Shown here piece after piece: positions 40,883 through 48,221 of a DNA stretch of 64,000 nt; positions within the stretch are counted from its first letter, which is position 1; each line of letters starts with the position of its first letter. Position numbers and translations under genes: made by a program. Source of the stretch: VFMC01 sp040398525 (GTDB lineage Bacteria; Actinomycetota; Acidimicrobiia; Acidimicrobiales; Ilumatobacteraceae). A model generated the notes under the pieces. That model was not told the DNA's origin. It was given only the letters and a program-made list of their open reading frames with translations, and searched no databases. The stretch is taken from contig JBBATY010000003.1 of the NCBI GenBank assembly GCA_040398525.1, forward strand, positions 127,915 to 191,914. The letters run 5' to 3'.

Positions 40883-41752
40883 ATGTTCACCAACACGCTG
40901 AAGACCGGCGTCCTGCTGGCCGGCCTGGGCGGCCTCATCGTCGCCGTCGCCGGCGTCCTGGGTGGGGGCAGCTCCACCGCACTCACCATCGGCCTTGTGA
41001 TCGCCCTCGTCACCGTCGGCGGCTCGTACTGGTTCAGCGACAAGCTGGCCCTGCGCTCGGCCGGTGCCAAGGCGATCACCGAGGCCGACCACCCCGAGTT
41101 CTACGGGATGGTCGCCTCGCTCGCCCAGCGGGCCAACCTGCCGATGCCGACCGTGGCGATCTCGCCGTCGGCACAGCCAAATGCCTTCGCCACCGGGCGC
41201 GGCCCGCGCAACGCCGTGGTATGCGCCACGGCGGGGCTGCTCGAGACCATGCCCCGCGCCGAGGTCGAGGCCGTGATGGCCCACGAGCTGATGCACGTCA
41301 AGCACCGCGACATCCTCATCGGCTCGGTCGCCGCGGCGATCGCCACCGCGATCAGCTACATCGCCCAGATGGCCATGTTCGCCTCGATGTTCGGCGGTGG
41401 CCGCAGCGACGACGACGAGCACCCCAACCCGATCGCGATGCTGGCCGTGTCGCTGCTCGCCCCGCTCGCCGCTTCGCTCATCCAGATGGCCGTATCGCGG
41501 TCGCGCGAGTTCGAGGCCGACCGCGGTGCAGCCGAACTGCTCGGCAGCGGACGCGAGCTGGCGAGCGCACTCGAGCGCATCGAGAAGATCGCCGTGCAAC
41601 GACCGATGGCGGTGGCGCCCGCGCAGGCCCAGGCCTACATCCACAACCCCTTGGCCGAGGCTCACGCGAGCCGCCGCGGCGAGCAGATGGCGCGACTGTT
41701 CTCGACCCACCCCTCGACCGAGGAGCGCATCCGCCGCCTGCGCGCGATGTGA
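40883..41752 (+). CDS. htpX: M48 zinc metalloprotease HtpX
   Basis: 289 residues. Two N-terminal helices (about 8-28 and 32-50) are followed by the M48 protease domain, with H134-E-x-x-H138 (AHELMHVK) and the third ligand Glu in SREFEADRGAAELLG. Two further helices lie after the first motif (SYIAQMAMFASMFGG region and a later SLLAPLAASLIQM). HtpX degrades damaged membrane proteins at the cytoplasmic face. AAAGGAA lies upstream of the ATG. It follows the ATPase gene after 37 bases and may be cotranscribed with it. Confidence 0.93.
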   Translation: MFTNTLKTGVLLAGLGGLIVAVAGVLGGGSSTALTIGLVIALVTVGGSYWFSDKLALRSAGAKAITEADHPEFYGMVASLAQRANLPMPTVAISPSAQPNAFATGRGPRNAVVCATAGLLETMPRAEVEAVMAHELMHVKHRDILIGSVAAAIATAISYIAQMAMFASMFGGGRSDDDEHPNPIAMLAVSLLAPLAASLIQMAVSRSREFEADRGAAELLGSGRELASALERIEKIAVQRPMAVAPAQAQAYIHNPLAEAHASRRGEQMARLFSTHPSTEERIRRLRAM

Positions 41753-41774
41753 GCCCTCACGGTCATCACGATGT

Positions 41775-41813
41775 CACGGGCCCGGTCCGATTGCCCGCCG
41801 GGCCGGGCCCGTG
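41775..41813. terminator. bidirectional terminator between htpX and sufC2
   Basis: An 11-base-pair stem, CACGGGCCCGG (41775-41785) and its complement (41803-41813), with a 17-base loop. It lies in the convergent space between htpX (ends 41752) and the minus-strand suf operon (ends 41834), and can serve both. No T-run follows, as is common in high-GC actinomycetes. Confidence 0.65.
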
Positions 41814-41833
41814 CAGCGTCTCGGGAACAGCGC

Positions 41834-42616
41834 CTACAGGGCGAACAGGTCGTCGAGGCCCGAACCGGGTGCGGCAGCGGGCTCGTCGTCACCACCGCTG
41901 AACGCGGCATAGCCGTCGCGCTCGAGCAGGTCGGCCAGCTCGGGCCCACCGCTGGCAACAATGCGGCCCTTCACCAGGATGTGGATCACGTCCGGGCGCA
42001 GCTCTTCGAGCAGGCGGTTGTAGTGGGTGATCACCAACGCGCCGAGGCCCTCGTCGGTCATCGCTTCGATGCGCCGAGCGCAATCGCGCAGCGCGTCGAT
42101 GTCGAGACCGGAGTCGAGCTCGTCGAGGATGGCAATGCGGGGCTCGAGGATGGCGAGTTGCAGCGTCTCGTTGCGCTTCTTCTCGCCACCGGACAGGTCG
42201 ACGTTGAGCGCGCGGTGCAGCAGCTCGGGGGCGAAGCCGATCCGCGCCGCCTCGGCCTCGAGCAGCTCGTCGAGGCCGTCGGTGGAACGGCCACGGGCGA
42301 TCAGCGCCTCGGCCATCACCTGGTCGAGCTGCACACCGGGGACTTCGCTCGGGTACTGCGACACCAGGTGCAGCCCGGCCTGGGCGCGCTGCCAGGCGGG
42401 AAGCGCCAGCAGGTCGATGTCGTCGAGGGTGACCGAGCCACCGAGCACGGTGTAGCCGGGCTTGCCCATCACCACAGCGCTGAGCGTGCTCTTGCCGGCG
42501 CCATTGGGGCCCATCACCGCGTGCACCTCGCCGCTCGACACGGTGAGGTCGATCCCGTGGAGGATCTGGGTGCCGGCGACCGAGGCAGCCAGGCCGTCGA
42601 TCCGCAGGGTGCTCAC
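41834..42616 (-). CDS. sufC: Fe-S cluster assembly ATPase SufC (second copy)
   Basis: 260 residues: Walker A G36-PNGAGKST, signature DLSGGEKKRNE, Walker B IAILDELDSGLDIDALRDC and the switch His in LVITHYNRLLEEL. Unlike the copy at 10098 it has no long N-terminus and ends in a Gly/Ala-rich tail followed by LDDLFAL. It overlaps the Rieske ferredoxin gene by four bases and is the last gene of the sufD-fdx-sufC operon. Carrying two SufC genes is unusual; this one is adjacent to sufD and is the likelier partner of SufBD. Confidence 0.94.
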   Translation of the reverse strand: MSTLRIDGLAASVAGTQILHGIDLTVSSGEVHAVMGPNGAGKSTLSAVVMGKPGYTVLGGSVTLDDIDLLALPAWQRAQAGLHLVSQYPSEVPGVQLDQVMAEALIARGRSTDGLDELLEAEAARIGFAPELLHRALNVDLSGGEKKRNETLQLAILEPRIAILDELDSGLDIDALRDCARRIEAMTDEGLGALVITHYNRLLEELRPDVIHILVKGRIVASGGPELADLLERDGYAAFSGGDDEPAAAPGSGLDDLFAL

Positions 42617-42945
42617 GATGCCGCCTCCACGCTCACGACGACATCGCCGTCGACCACGCGCGCCACGTACACCGGCACGGGCACCGTGGCCGGCAGGGTC
42701 TGGGGCTCACCTGTCTCGATCGAGAACAGGCTGCCGTGCTTCCAGCACTCGATCTCCTTCGAGTCGCAGTACAGCTCGCCCTCGCTGAGCGAGATCTCGG
42801 CATGGCTGCACGTGTCGCCGATGGCGTAGATGTCGTCACCGATGCGGATGACCGCCACCGCACGCCCACCCACGTCGAAACGGGTGGCGCTGTTCGGCGC
42901 AAGGTCGTCGAAGCGGCAGACGACGGTGCCCGCTGGTGCGTTCAC
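42613..42945 (-). CDS. Rieske [2Fe-2S] ferredoxin-like protein of the suf operon
   Basis: 110 residues. The Rieske motifs C-x-H and C-x2-H are visible as CSHAEISLSEGELY and IECWKHGSLF, and bind a [2Fe-2S] cluster. Such non-haem ferredoxin subunits are common between sufD and sufC in actinomycetes, where they may donate electrons or serve as a scaffold-linked reductant. The gene overlaps sufD and sufC2 by four bases each (GTGA/ATGA), so it is tightly coupled. GTG start at 42945. Confidence 0.92.
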   Translation of the reverse strand: MNAPAGTVVCRFDDLAPNSATRFDVGGRAVAVIRIGDDIYAIGDTCSHAEISLSEGELYCDSKEIECWKHGSLFSIETGEPQTLPATVPVPVYVARVVDGDVVVSVEAAS

Positions 42946-44090
42946 GAGGTCCTCCGTTGCAGTTTGGCGCTCACCTGGTGGCGCAGCTCGGCGGCGAGCG
43001 GTCCGACGGGAAGCTGGTCGAGCACCTCGTCGAAGAACCCGAGCACCACCAGCCGCTCGGCGACCTCCGGCGGGATGCCCCGGCTCTCGAGGTAGAAGCG
43101 CTGCTCATCGTCGATCGGGCCGATCGTGCTGGCGTGGCTGCACTTCACGTCGTTGGTCTCGATGTCGAGGTTGGGCACGCTCTCGGCCCATGCCCCGTGG
43201 CTGAGGGTGAGGTTGCGGTTGGTCTGGAACGCAGCCGAGCCCTTGGCGTCGTGGCGGATCCGGATCAGGCCGGTGTAGACGCTGCTCGCCTGGTCCTGCA
43301 CGGCACCCTTGAAGAGCAGGTCGCTGTTCGTCTTCGGTGCCATGTGGTCCTGCAGCGTGCGGAAGTCGTGCATCTGCGTGCCGTCGGCGTAGTAGAGAGC
43401 GATCTGGCGGGTGCTGGCCCCGGGCCCGGCGACGCGGGCGTCGGTGCGCATCCGGGCGTAGTCGCCTCCGAGAGCCACCGACGACAGCAGCGTGGTGGAG
43501 TCGCGCTCGCCGATGGCTTGCTGATGCCCGAGCATCCAGGTGGAGGTGCCGAGCAGGTTCACGCCGAGGTACCGCACGCGGGCCGACTGGGCGGCGTGCA
43601 CCTCGAGGCGCGGCACGACGAGGTTGCGCTCGCCGTCGGCCGACAGGAACTGCTCGACGACCACGACCTCTGCGTCCTCGCCGGCCTCGATCACCAGCCG
43701 CGGGAAGCAGGCCACTCCCGGGCCATCGATGCGGTGGGTGACGACGATCGGCTCGCCGACGGCCCGGCCGCGGCCGACGCGGATGCGCACGACGTCCATG
43801 AACGCAGTGTTCAACTCGTGGAACACATCGACGGCCTGGTCGGTGGGTGCCGAGTTGCCGAGCGAGGCGCCGAGCACGATCTCGGCCGACGGATCGCCAC
43901 CCGTCACCGTGGTGACAGCTCGCGCCGGGGTGAGCGCGTCGAGGTCGAGGTCGCGGATGCGGCTGTAGCGCCAGACCTCGTCGTCGGCAGTAGGGAGGGG
44001 CGTGGACGCAGCACGCTCGGCAGCTGCGGTCCGCAGGTCGAGATCGGTGGACGCGCCGGCACGGACCGCGTCGGGGGTGAACGCTCGCAC
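42942..44090 (-). CDS. sufD: Fe-S cluster assembly protein SufD
   Basis: 382 residues with the right-handed beta-helix core of SufD. Typical blocks are NSDLLFKGAVQDQASSVYTG, QTNRNLTLSHGAWAESVPNL and the C-terminal DVKCSHASTIGPIDDEQRFY followed by GIPPEVAERLVVLGFFDEVL. It forms the SufBCD scaffold with SufB. It is the first gene of sufD-fdx-sufC2. The GTG at 44090 follows TAGAAT by seven bases, and the palindromic operator overlaps the promoter. Confidence 0.95.
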   Translation of the reverse strand: MRAFTPDAVRAGASTDLDLRTAAAERAASTPLPTADDEVWRYSRIRDLDLDALTPARAVTTVTGGDPSAEIVLGASLGNSAPTDQAVDVFHELNTAFMDVVRIRVGRGRAVGEPIVVTHRIDGPGVACFPRLVIEAGEDAEVVVVEQFLSADGERNLVVPRLEVHAAQSARVRYLGVNLLGTSTWMLGHQQAIGERDSTTLLSSVALGGDYARMRTDARVAGPGASTRQIALYYADGTQMHDFRTLQDHMAPKTNSDLLFKGAVQDQASSVYTGLIRIRHDAKGSAAFQTNRNLTLSHGAWAESVPNLDIETNDVKCSHASTIGPIDDEQRFYLESRGIPPEVAERLVVLGFFDEVLDQLPVGPLAAELRHQVSAKLQRRTS

Positions 44091-44097
44091 GGACGAA

Positions 44098-44121
44098 ATT
44101 CTACTGTCTGGATAGTGGAAA
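44098..44121 (-). promoter_or_regulatory. suf operator site C over the sufD promoter
   Basis: Read on the minus strand: TTTCCACTAT, four bases, ACAGTAGAAT, matching site A at 10 of 10 positions in the left arm and 7 of 10 in the right. The -10 hexamer TAGAAT (44103-44098) lies inside the right arm, seven bases before the GTG of sufD. Confidence 0.75.
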
Positions 44122-44156
44122 TTGCCCAGCCGTGACGGGCCCGAGGGTGACGCGCG

Positions 44157-45194
44157 TCAGCCGATGGTGCGGACCAGACGGGTGATGACCAGTTCGTGGA
44201 TCCCACCGATCGGATCGCCCTCGGCCGTGGAGATCACGAGGAGCCACTCGTCCGGACCGATCCGCACGGCGGCCGGGTCGAGGTACCCGATGCGCTCGTC
44301 GACCAGGAACGGCTCGTCGTCGACGCTCCAGGTGACCCCGTCGTCCGACGTGGCCAGGTGCAACCGTTGCGGTGGCCGCCCCGGCGTGGTCGACAGCAGC
44401 GCGACATAGCTGCCGTCGTCGAGCTGCACGACGTACGGGTCGACATAGCCACCGGTGAAGGCAGGTGTCGGCTCGACCGTGAACGTCATCCCGTCGCTCG
44501 ACGTGGCGAGCAGGATGTTCTCGTCACGCTCGGCCATCTCGACGTACAGCATCGCCGTCCGGCCGTCGGGCAGCGTGTAGGTGTCCGGCACTCCCCAGGC
44601 AGGGCCGGGCACGGTCTGGGCGATCCCCGTCGGCTGGCCCGGCGCGAAGGCATCGAGGCCTCCGGCTGTGCTGACCTTCACCGTCTTCAGCACCTTGCTC
44701 GGATCGGGCGGCTGACCCGGCGTGACGCCGCCGATCTGCTGGAAGTCGACGTAGTAGAGCCGCCACGACCCGTCCGGGGCCTGCAACAGGCTGTAGTCGG
44801 CACCCTGCGGGATCGCCACCGACGCGTCACGGGCGAAGGCCAGTCCGTCCGACGAGCTGTACGCGCCGCTCGACGGCCCTGTCGCGAGCAGCAGGAACGA
44901 GCCGTCTGCACGCTGGACGATCTCGGGCGACACTCCCTCGATGCCCAGCGGGGTGATCTCGCCGATCGACCACACCGGCTCGGGTGCCGCCGTCGTGGTG
45001 GGCGCGAGCGACGTCGTCGGCGCGGCCGTGGTGGTCGGCGCTGCGGTGTCGACGGGCACGGTCGACGCCACCGTCGACGCACTGCCCGCGTCGGTCGAGG
45101 GGGGCGCTGTCGCGCCGTCATCACCCCCGCAGCCGGCGATCGCCAGCGCGACCACGACAGGAGCAAGACGACGAGGGAAGGGACGCTCGGCCAT
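44157..45194 (-). CDS. lipoprotein with sialidase/beta-propeller-like domain
   Basis: 345 residues. The signal peptide ends in AIAGCGG (lipobox Cys22), so it is anchored outside the membrane. A linker of TTAAP-type repeats (about 40-70) leads to a domain of repeated blades: FLLLATGPSSGAYSSSDGLAF, ILLATSSDGMTFTVEPTPAF (split at SSDG) and HLATSDDGVTWSVDDEPFL, with the Asp-box-like SxDGxxW motifs of sialidase-type propellers. The blades suggest carbohydrate or polymer binding or hydrolysis. TAGAGT lies eight bases before the ATG. It separates sufD from the hypothetical gene at 45262. Confidence 0.82.
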   Translation of the reverse strand: MAERPFPRRLAPVVVALAIAGCGGDDGATAPPSTDAGSASTVASTVPVDTAAPTTTAAPTTSLAPTTTAAPEPVWSIGEITPLGIEGVSPEIVQRADGSFLLLATGPSSGAYSSSDGLAFARDASVAIPQGADYSLLQAPDGSWRLYYVDFQQIGGVTPGQPPDPSKVLKTVKVSTAGGLDAFAPGQPTGIAQTVPGPAWGVPDTYTLPDGRTAMLYVEMAERDENILLATSSDGMTFTVEPTPAFTGGYVDPYVVQLDDGSYVALLSTTPGRPPQRLHLATSDDGVTWSVDDEPFLVDERIGYLDPAAVRIGPDEWLLVISTAEGDPIGGIHELVITRLVRTIG

Positions 45195-45261
45195 GGCGCA
45201 GCACTCTACGCGGTCGACCGACCGCAACGCGATGCGGTTGGTCCGGCCCGGACGACCTGCC

Positions 45262-45615
45262 TCAGTCGCGCCGCCGTCGGAACAGCCTGCCGAGCCCGCG
45301 TCGCTGCTGGTGCTGCTGGCGTGACTGCTCGACCTCGGCGACCACCTGGGCGCCGATCGAGTTGAGGAAGTCCTCGGCCTCGTCGAGCACCGCAGCTGCG
45401 GACCCGTCGTCGAGGCCCGGTGGCTCGGGCGGCACCGTCGGCGCGACCATCGAACCGTAGGTCCAGCCGGCGTCGGGTCGGCGCTCGAACGCCCGGCAGT
45501 TCTCCGGGCAACGCCACGGCGCGTCAGGCGCCAGATCGAGGTTGCACTTGCGCACCGTCTCGCCGTTCGCGTATGTCCGGCTCTCGAAGTGCTTGCACTC
45601 GATCCGCATCGGCAT
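45262..45615 (-). CDS. conserved protein with four-Cys N-terminal motif
   Basis: 117 residues. The N-terminus carries Cys at 7, 24, 36 and 40 (IECKHF, RKCNLD, WRCPENC), spaced as in a small zinc or iron-sulfur knuckle. The C-terminal half is an Ala/Glu-rich helix (LDEAEDFLNSIGAQVVAEVE) and a very basic tail QQRRGLGRLFRRRRD. The basic tail suggests nucleic-acid or membrane contact. CAGAAT lies six bases before the ATG. The family is not recognised by name. It lies between two suf units. Confidence 0.68.
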   Translation of the reverse strand: MPMRIECKHFESRTYANGETVRKCNLDLAPDAPWRCPENCRAFERRPDAGWTYGSMVAPTVPPEPPGLDDGSAAAVLDEAEDFLNSIGAQVVAEVEQSRQQHQQRRGLGRLFRRRRD

Positions 45616-45675
45616 GCGCCGATTCTGCCAGCCCCGCCCCCGCCGGGCACGGCCCGACGGTCGCGACCTGTGGCC

Positions 45676-46305
45676 CTACTCGACCCCCAGTTCGGCCGCT
45701 CGGGCCAGCACACCGGCCCGCTCCGCCCCGATCGTGGTGCTGTCGCCGTGACCGGTGTGGACGATGGTGTGGTCCGGTAGGGCGAGCAGCCGATCGCGGA
45801 TCGACCGCAGGATGGTCGGCTCGTCGCTGAAGCTGCGCCCCGTGGCACCCGGCCCACCACAGAACAGCGTGTCGCCGCTGAACACCACACCGGTCGCCGC
45901 GTCGTGGAAGCAGCAACACCCCGGCGAGTGCCCCGGGGTGTGCAGCACGGCCAGTTCGTGGCCGGCCACGGAGATACGGCTGCCGGGCTGCACCTCACCG
46001 TCGGTCGACTCACCCGGCCACACGACCTGCCACAGCATGCTGTCGGCGGGATGCAGCAGGATGGGCGCATCGACCGCGTCGCGCAGCGGGACGGCCGCGT
46101 TGATGTGGTCGTTGTGCCCGTGGGTGAGCACGATGGCCCGAACCCGGCGGCCGTTCACCGCAGCGACGATGCGCGCTGCGTCGTGCGCCGCGTCGAACAC
46201 CACCACCTCACGGTCGTTGCCGACCAGCCAGATGTTGTTGGTGACCTCCCACTCGCCCCCGTCGAGAGCGAAGATCCCGTCGGTCGTCACCAGTTCGATC
46301 GCCAT
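45676..46305 (-). CDS. MBL-fold metallo-hydrolase (glyoxalase II-like)
   Basis: 209 residues. The motif THGHNDH (about 61-67) and later HTPGHSPGCCCF and GDTLF carry the dinuclear-metal ligands, with a final HTGHGD. The overall layout is close to hydroxyacylglutathione hydrolase, so a thioester or persulfide substrate is possible. TAGGGT lies six bases before the ATG (leaderless). It lies downstream of sufB on the same strand, but a leaderless promoter of its own argues that it is transcribed separately. Confidence 0.86.
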   Translation of the reverse strand: MAIELVTTDGIFALDGGEWEVTNNIWLVGNDREVVVFDAAHDAARIVAAVNGRRVRAIVLTHGHNDHINAAVPLRDAVDAPILLHPADSMLWQVVWPGESTDGEVQPGSRISVAGHELAVLHTPGHSPGCCCFHDAATGVVFSGDTLFCGGPGATGRSFSDEPTILRSIRDRLLALPDHTIVHTGHGDSTTIGAERAGVLARAAELGVE

Positions 46306-46337
46306 GGCCCGACCCTAGCGGTCGGGCAGCGCACGGC

Positions 46338-47738
46338 TCAGCCGACGCTGCCTTCCATCTGGAGCTCGATGAGGCGGCTCCACTCGACCGCGTACTCCAT
46401 CGGCAGCGTGCGGGTGATCGGCTCGATGAAGCCGTTCACCACCATGCTCATCGCCTGCTCCTGCGAGAGCCCGCGGCTCATCAGGTAGAAGAGCTGCTCG
46501 TCGGCGATCTTCGACACGGTGGCCTCGTGGCCGATCTCGGCATCGCGCTCGCCCACCTCCATGTAGGGCAGGGTGCGGCTCTCGCTCTGCTCGTCGAGGA
46601 TGAGCGCGTCGCACTGCACATGGCTCTTGCAGCCGTACGCGCCCTCTTCGACACGCACCAGCCCGCGGTAGGTGGTGATGCCACCGTCCTTGCTGATGCT
46701 CTTCGACACGATCTTGCTGGTGGTCTCGGGGGCGGCGTGCACCATCTTGGCGCCCGCATCCTGGTGCTGACCCGGGCCGGCGTAGGCCACCGACAGCACC
46801 TCGCCCGTGGCCTTCGGGCCCACCAGGTAGACGCTCGGGTACTTCATGGTGAGCTTCGAGCCGATGTTGCCGTCGATCCACTCCATGTGCCCGCCCTCTT
46901 CCACACGGGCTCGCTTGGTGACGAGGTTGTAGACGTTGGGCGACCAGTTCTGGATGGTGGTGTAGGTGACGCGGGCGTGCGGCTTCACCACGATCTCGAC
47001 GACGGCCGAGTGCAGCGAGTCGTTGGTGTACACCGGCGCCGAGCAACCCTCGATGTAGTGCACCTGCGCACCCTCGTCGGCGATGATCAGCGTGCGCTCG
47101 AACTGGCCGGCGTTCTCGGAGTTGATGCGGAAGTAGGCCTGCAGCGGCATCTCGCACTCCACGCCCGGCGGGACGTAGATGAACGAACCGCCGGACCACA
47201 CTGCGGTGTTGAGGGCGGAGAACTTGTTGTCACCGGGCGGGATGACGGTGCCGAAGTACTGCTTGACGAGGTCGGGGTACTCGCGCAGCGCGGTGTCCAT
47301 GTCGCAGAAGAGAATCCCCTGTGCTTCCAGGTCTTCGCGGTTGCGGTGGAACACGACTTCCGACTCGTACTGCGCGGTGACGCCGGCGAGGTACTTGCGC
47401 TCGGCCTCGGGGATGCCGAGCTTTTCGTAGGTGGCCTTCATCTGCTCGGGCAGGTCGTCCCACTCGCTCACCTGGTCGGTGGCCGGGCGCAGGTAGTAGT
47501 AGATGTCCTGGAAGTCGATGTCGGGCATGTTGTCGGCGAACCACGGGGCCATCGGCTTGCGCTCGAAGAGCTTGAGGCTGCGCCGGCGGATGTTGGTCAT
47601 CCACTGCGGCTCGCCCTTCCACCAGCTGATCTGCTCGATCACACCTTCGTTGAGGCCCTTCTCGGGGGCGAACGCGTACTCGACGTCGTCACTCCAACCG
47701 AGGTTGTACTTGCTGAGGTCGAGATCGAAGCTGGTCAT
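46338..47738 (-). CDS. sufB: Fe-S cluster assembly protein SufB
   Basis: 466 residues. The scaffold subunit on which the cluster is built. Typical blocks are YNLGWSDDVEYAFAPEKGLN, ALNTAVWSGGSFIYVPPGVE, the cluster-region CSAPVYTNDSLHSAVVEI, then TYRGLVRVEEGAYGCKSHVQ and SKIADEQLFYLMSRGLSQEQ. A Shine-Dalgarno-like CAGGGAG precedes the ATG at 47738. Unlike most organisms, sufB is alone: its partners sufD/sufC lie 3.6 kb away and sufC/sufS/sufU 35 kb away, all sharing the same palindrome. Confidence 0.96.
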   Translation of the reverse strand: MTSFDLDLSKYNLGWSDDVEYAFAPEKGLNEGVIEQISWWKGEPQWMTNIRRRSLKLFERKPMAPWFADNMPDIDFQDIYYYLRPATDQVSEWDDLPEQMKATYEKLGIPEAERKYLAGVTAQYESEVVFHRNREDLEAQGILFCDMDTALREYPDLVKQYFGTVIPPGDNKFSALNTAVWSGGSFIYVPPGVECEMPLQAYFRINSENAGQFERTLIIADEGAQVHYIEGCSAPVYTNDSLHSAVVEIVVKPHARVTYTTIQNWSPNVYNLVTKRARVEEGGHMEWIDGNIGSKLTMKYPSVYLVGPKATGEVLSVAYAGPGQHQDAGAKMVHAAPETTSKIVSKSISKDGGITTYRGLVRVEEGAYGCKSHVQCDALILDEQSESRTLPYMEVGERDAEIGHEATVSKIADEQLFYLMSRGLSQEQAMSMVVNGFIEPITRTLPMEYAVEWSRLIELQMEGSVG

Positions 47739-47775
47739 GGCCGGGCTCCCTGGAGGTCGGTAGCGGCGAGGGGGA

Positions 47776-47799
47776 TTTCCACTACCGCCATAGTAACAA
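47776..47799 (-). promoter_or_regulatory. suf operator site B upstream of sufB
   Basis: Read on the minus strand: TTGTTACTAT, GGCG, GTAGTGGAAA. It matches site A at 20 of 24 positions, including the GGCG spacer, and lies 38-61 bases upstream of the sufB ATG. It is the third copy of the palindrome that precedes suf genes. Confidence 0.75.
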
Positions 47800-47896
47800 T
47801 TCGCTCCGCCCAGTCCACCCGTGGCGCCATCAGCGTGTGTCGAGGTTCGGCCGCAGGACGGCCCCGGGCCGACGGGCGAGCGTCGACGGGACAGCG

Positions 47897-48157
47897 TCAG
47901 GCGGCGTCGGACTCGGAGGCGACGTCGAGCTCGATGAAGATGCACTCACCCGGGCAGGCCTCGGCAGCGTCGACGACCGACTGGTAGTTGCGCTGACCCA
48001 CCCACGCCAGCGAGCCCGAGCCACCGGGGTCGTTCAGGGCGACGCCGTCCTCGGCGACATAGGCGATGCCGTCCTCGAGCTGGACGAACACATCGGGGGC
48101 GTGATCGATGCACAAGCCGTCGCCCGTGCACAAGTCCTGATCGATCCACACCCGCAT
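47897..48157 (-). CDS. ferredoxin
   Basis: 86 residues: MRVWIDQDLCTGDGLCIDHA with Cys10 and Cys16, a central acidic half, and EACPGECIFIEL with Cys68 and Cys72. This is the one-cluster actinobacterial ferredoxin layout used with cytochrome P450s, dioxygenases or biosynthetic enzymes, likely [3Fe-4S] or [4Fe-4S]. TACGGT lies nine bases before the ATG. It is divergent from the S9 peptidase gene. The redox partner is unknown. Confidence 0.88.
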   Translation of the reverse strand: MRVWIDQDLCTGDGLCIDHAPDVFVQLEDGIAYVAEDGVALNDPGGSGSLAWVGQRNYQSVVDAAEACPGECIFIELDVASESDAA

Positions 48158-48221
48158 CGGCGGCGTACCGTAGTGGGCCTCCCGGCGGCCTGCGTGTCCG
48201 AGCGACGTTACGCTCGTCACC

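Noticed and set aside
39250..41079. A 609-codon minus-strand open frame opposite the P-type ATPase
   Set aside because: Shadow of the ATPase and htpX genes, both with clear catalytic motifs; the frame lacks any recognisable domain.
42613..42945. Rieske subunit of a ring-hydroxylating dioxygenase
   Set aside because: It lies between sufD and sufC2 with four-base overlaps and no dioxygenase large subunit nearby, so a suf-operon ferredoxin role fits better.
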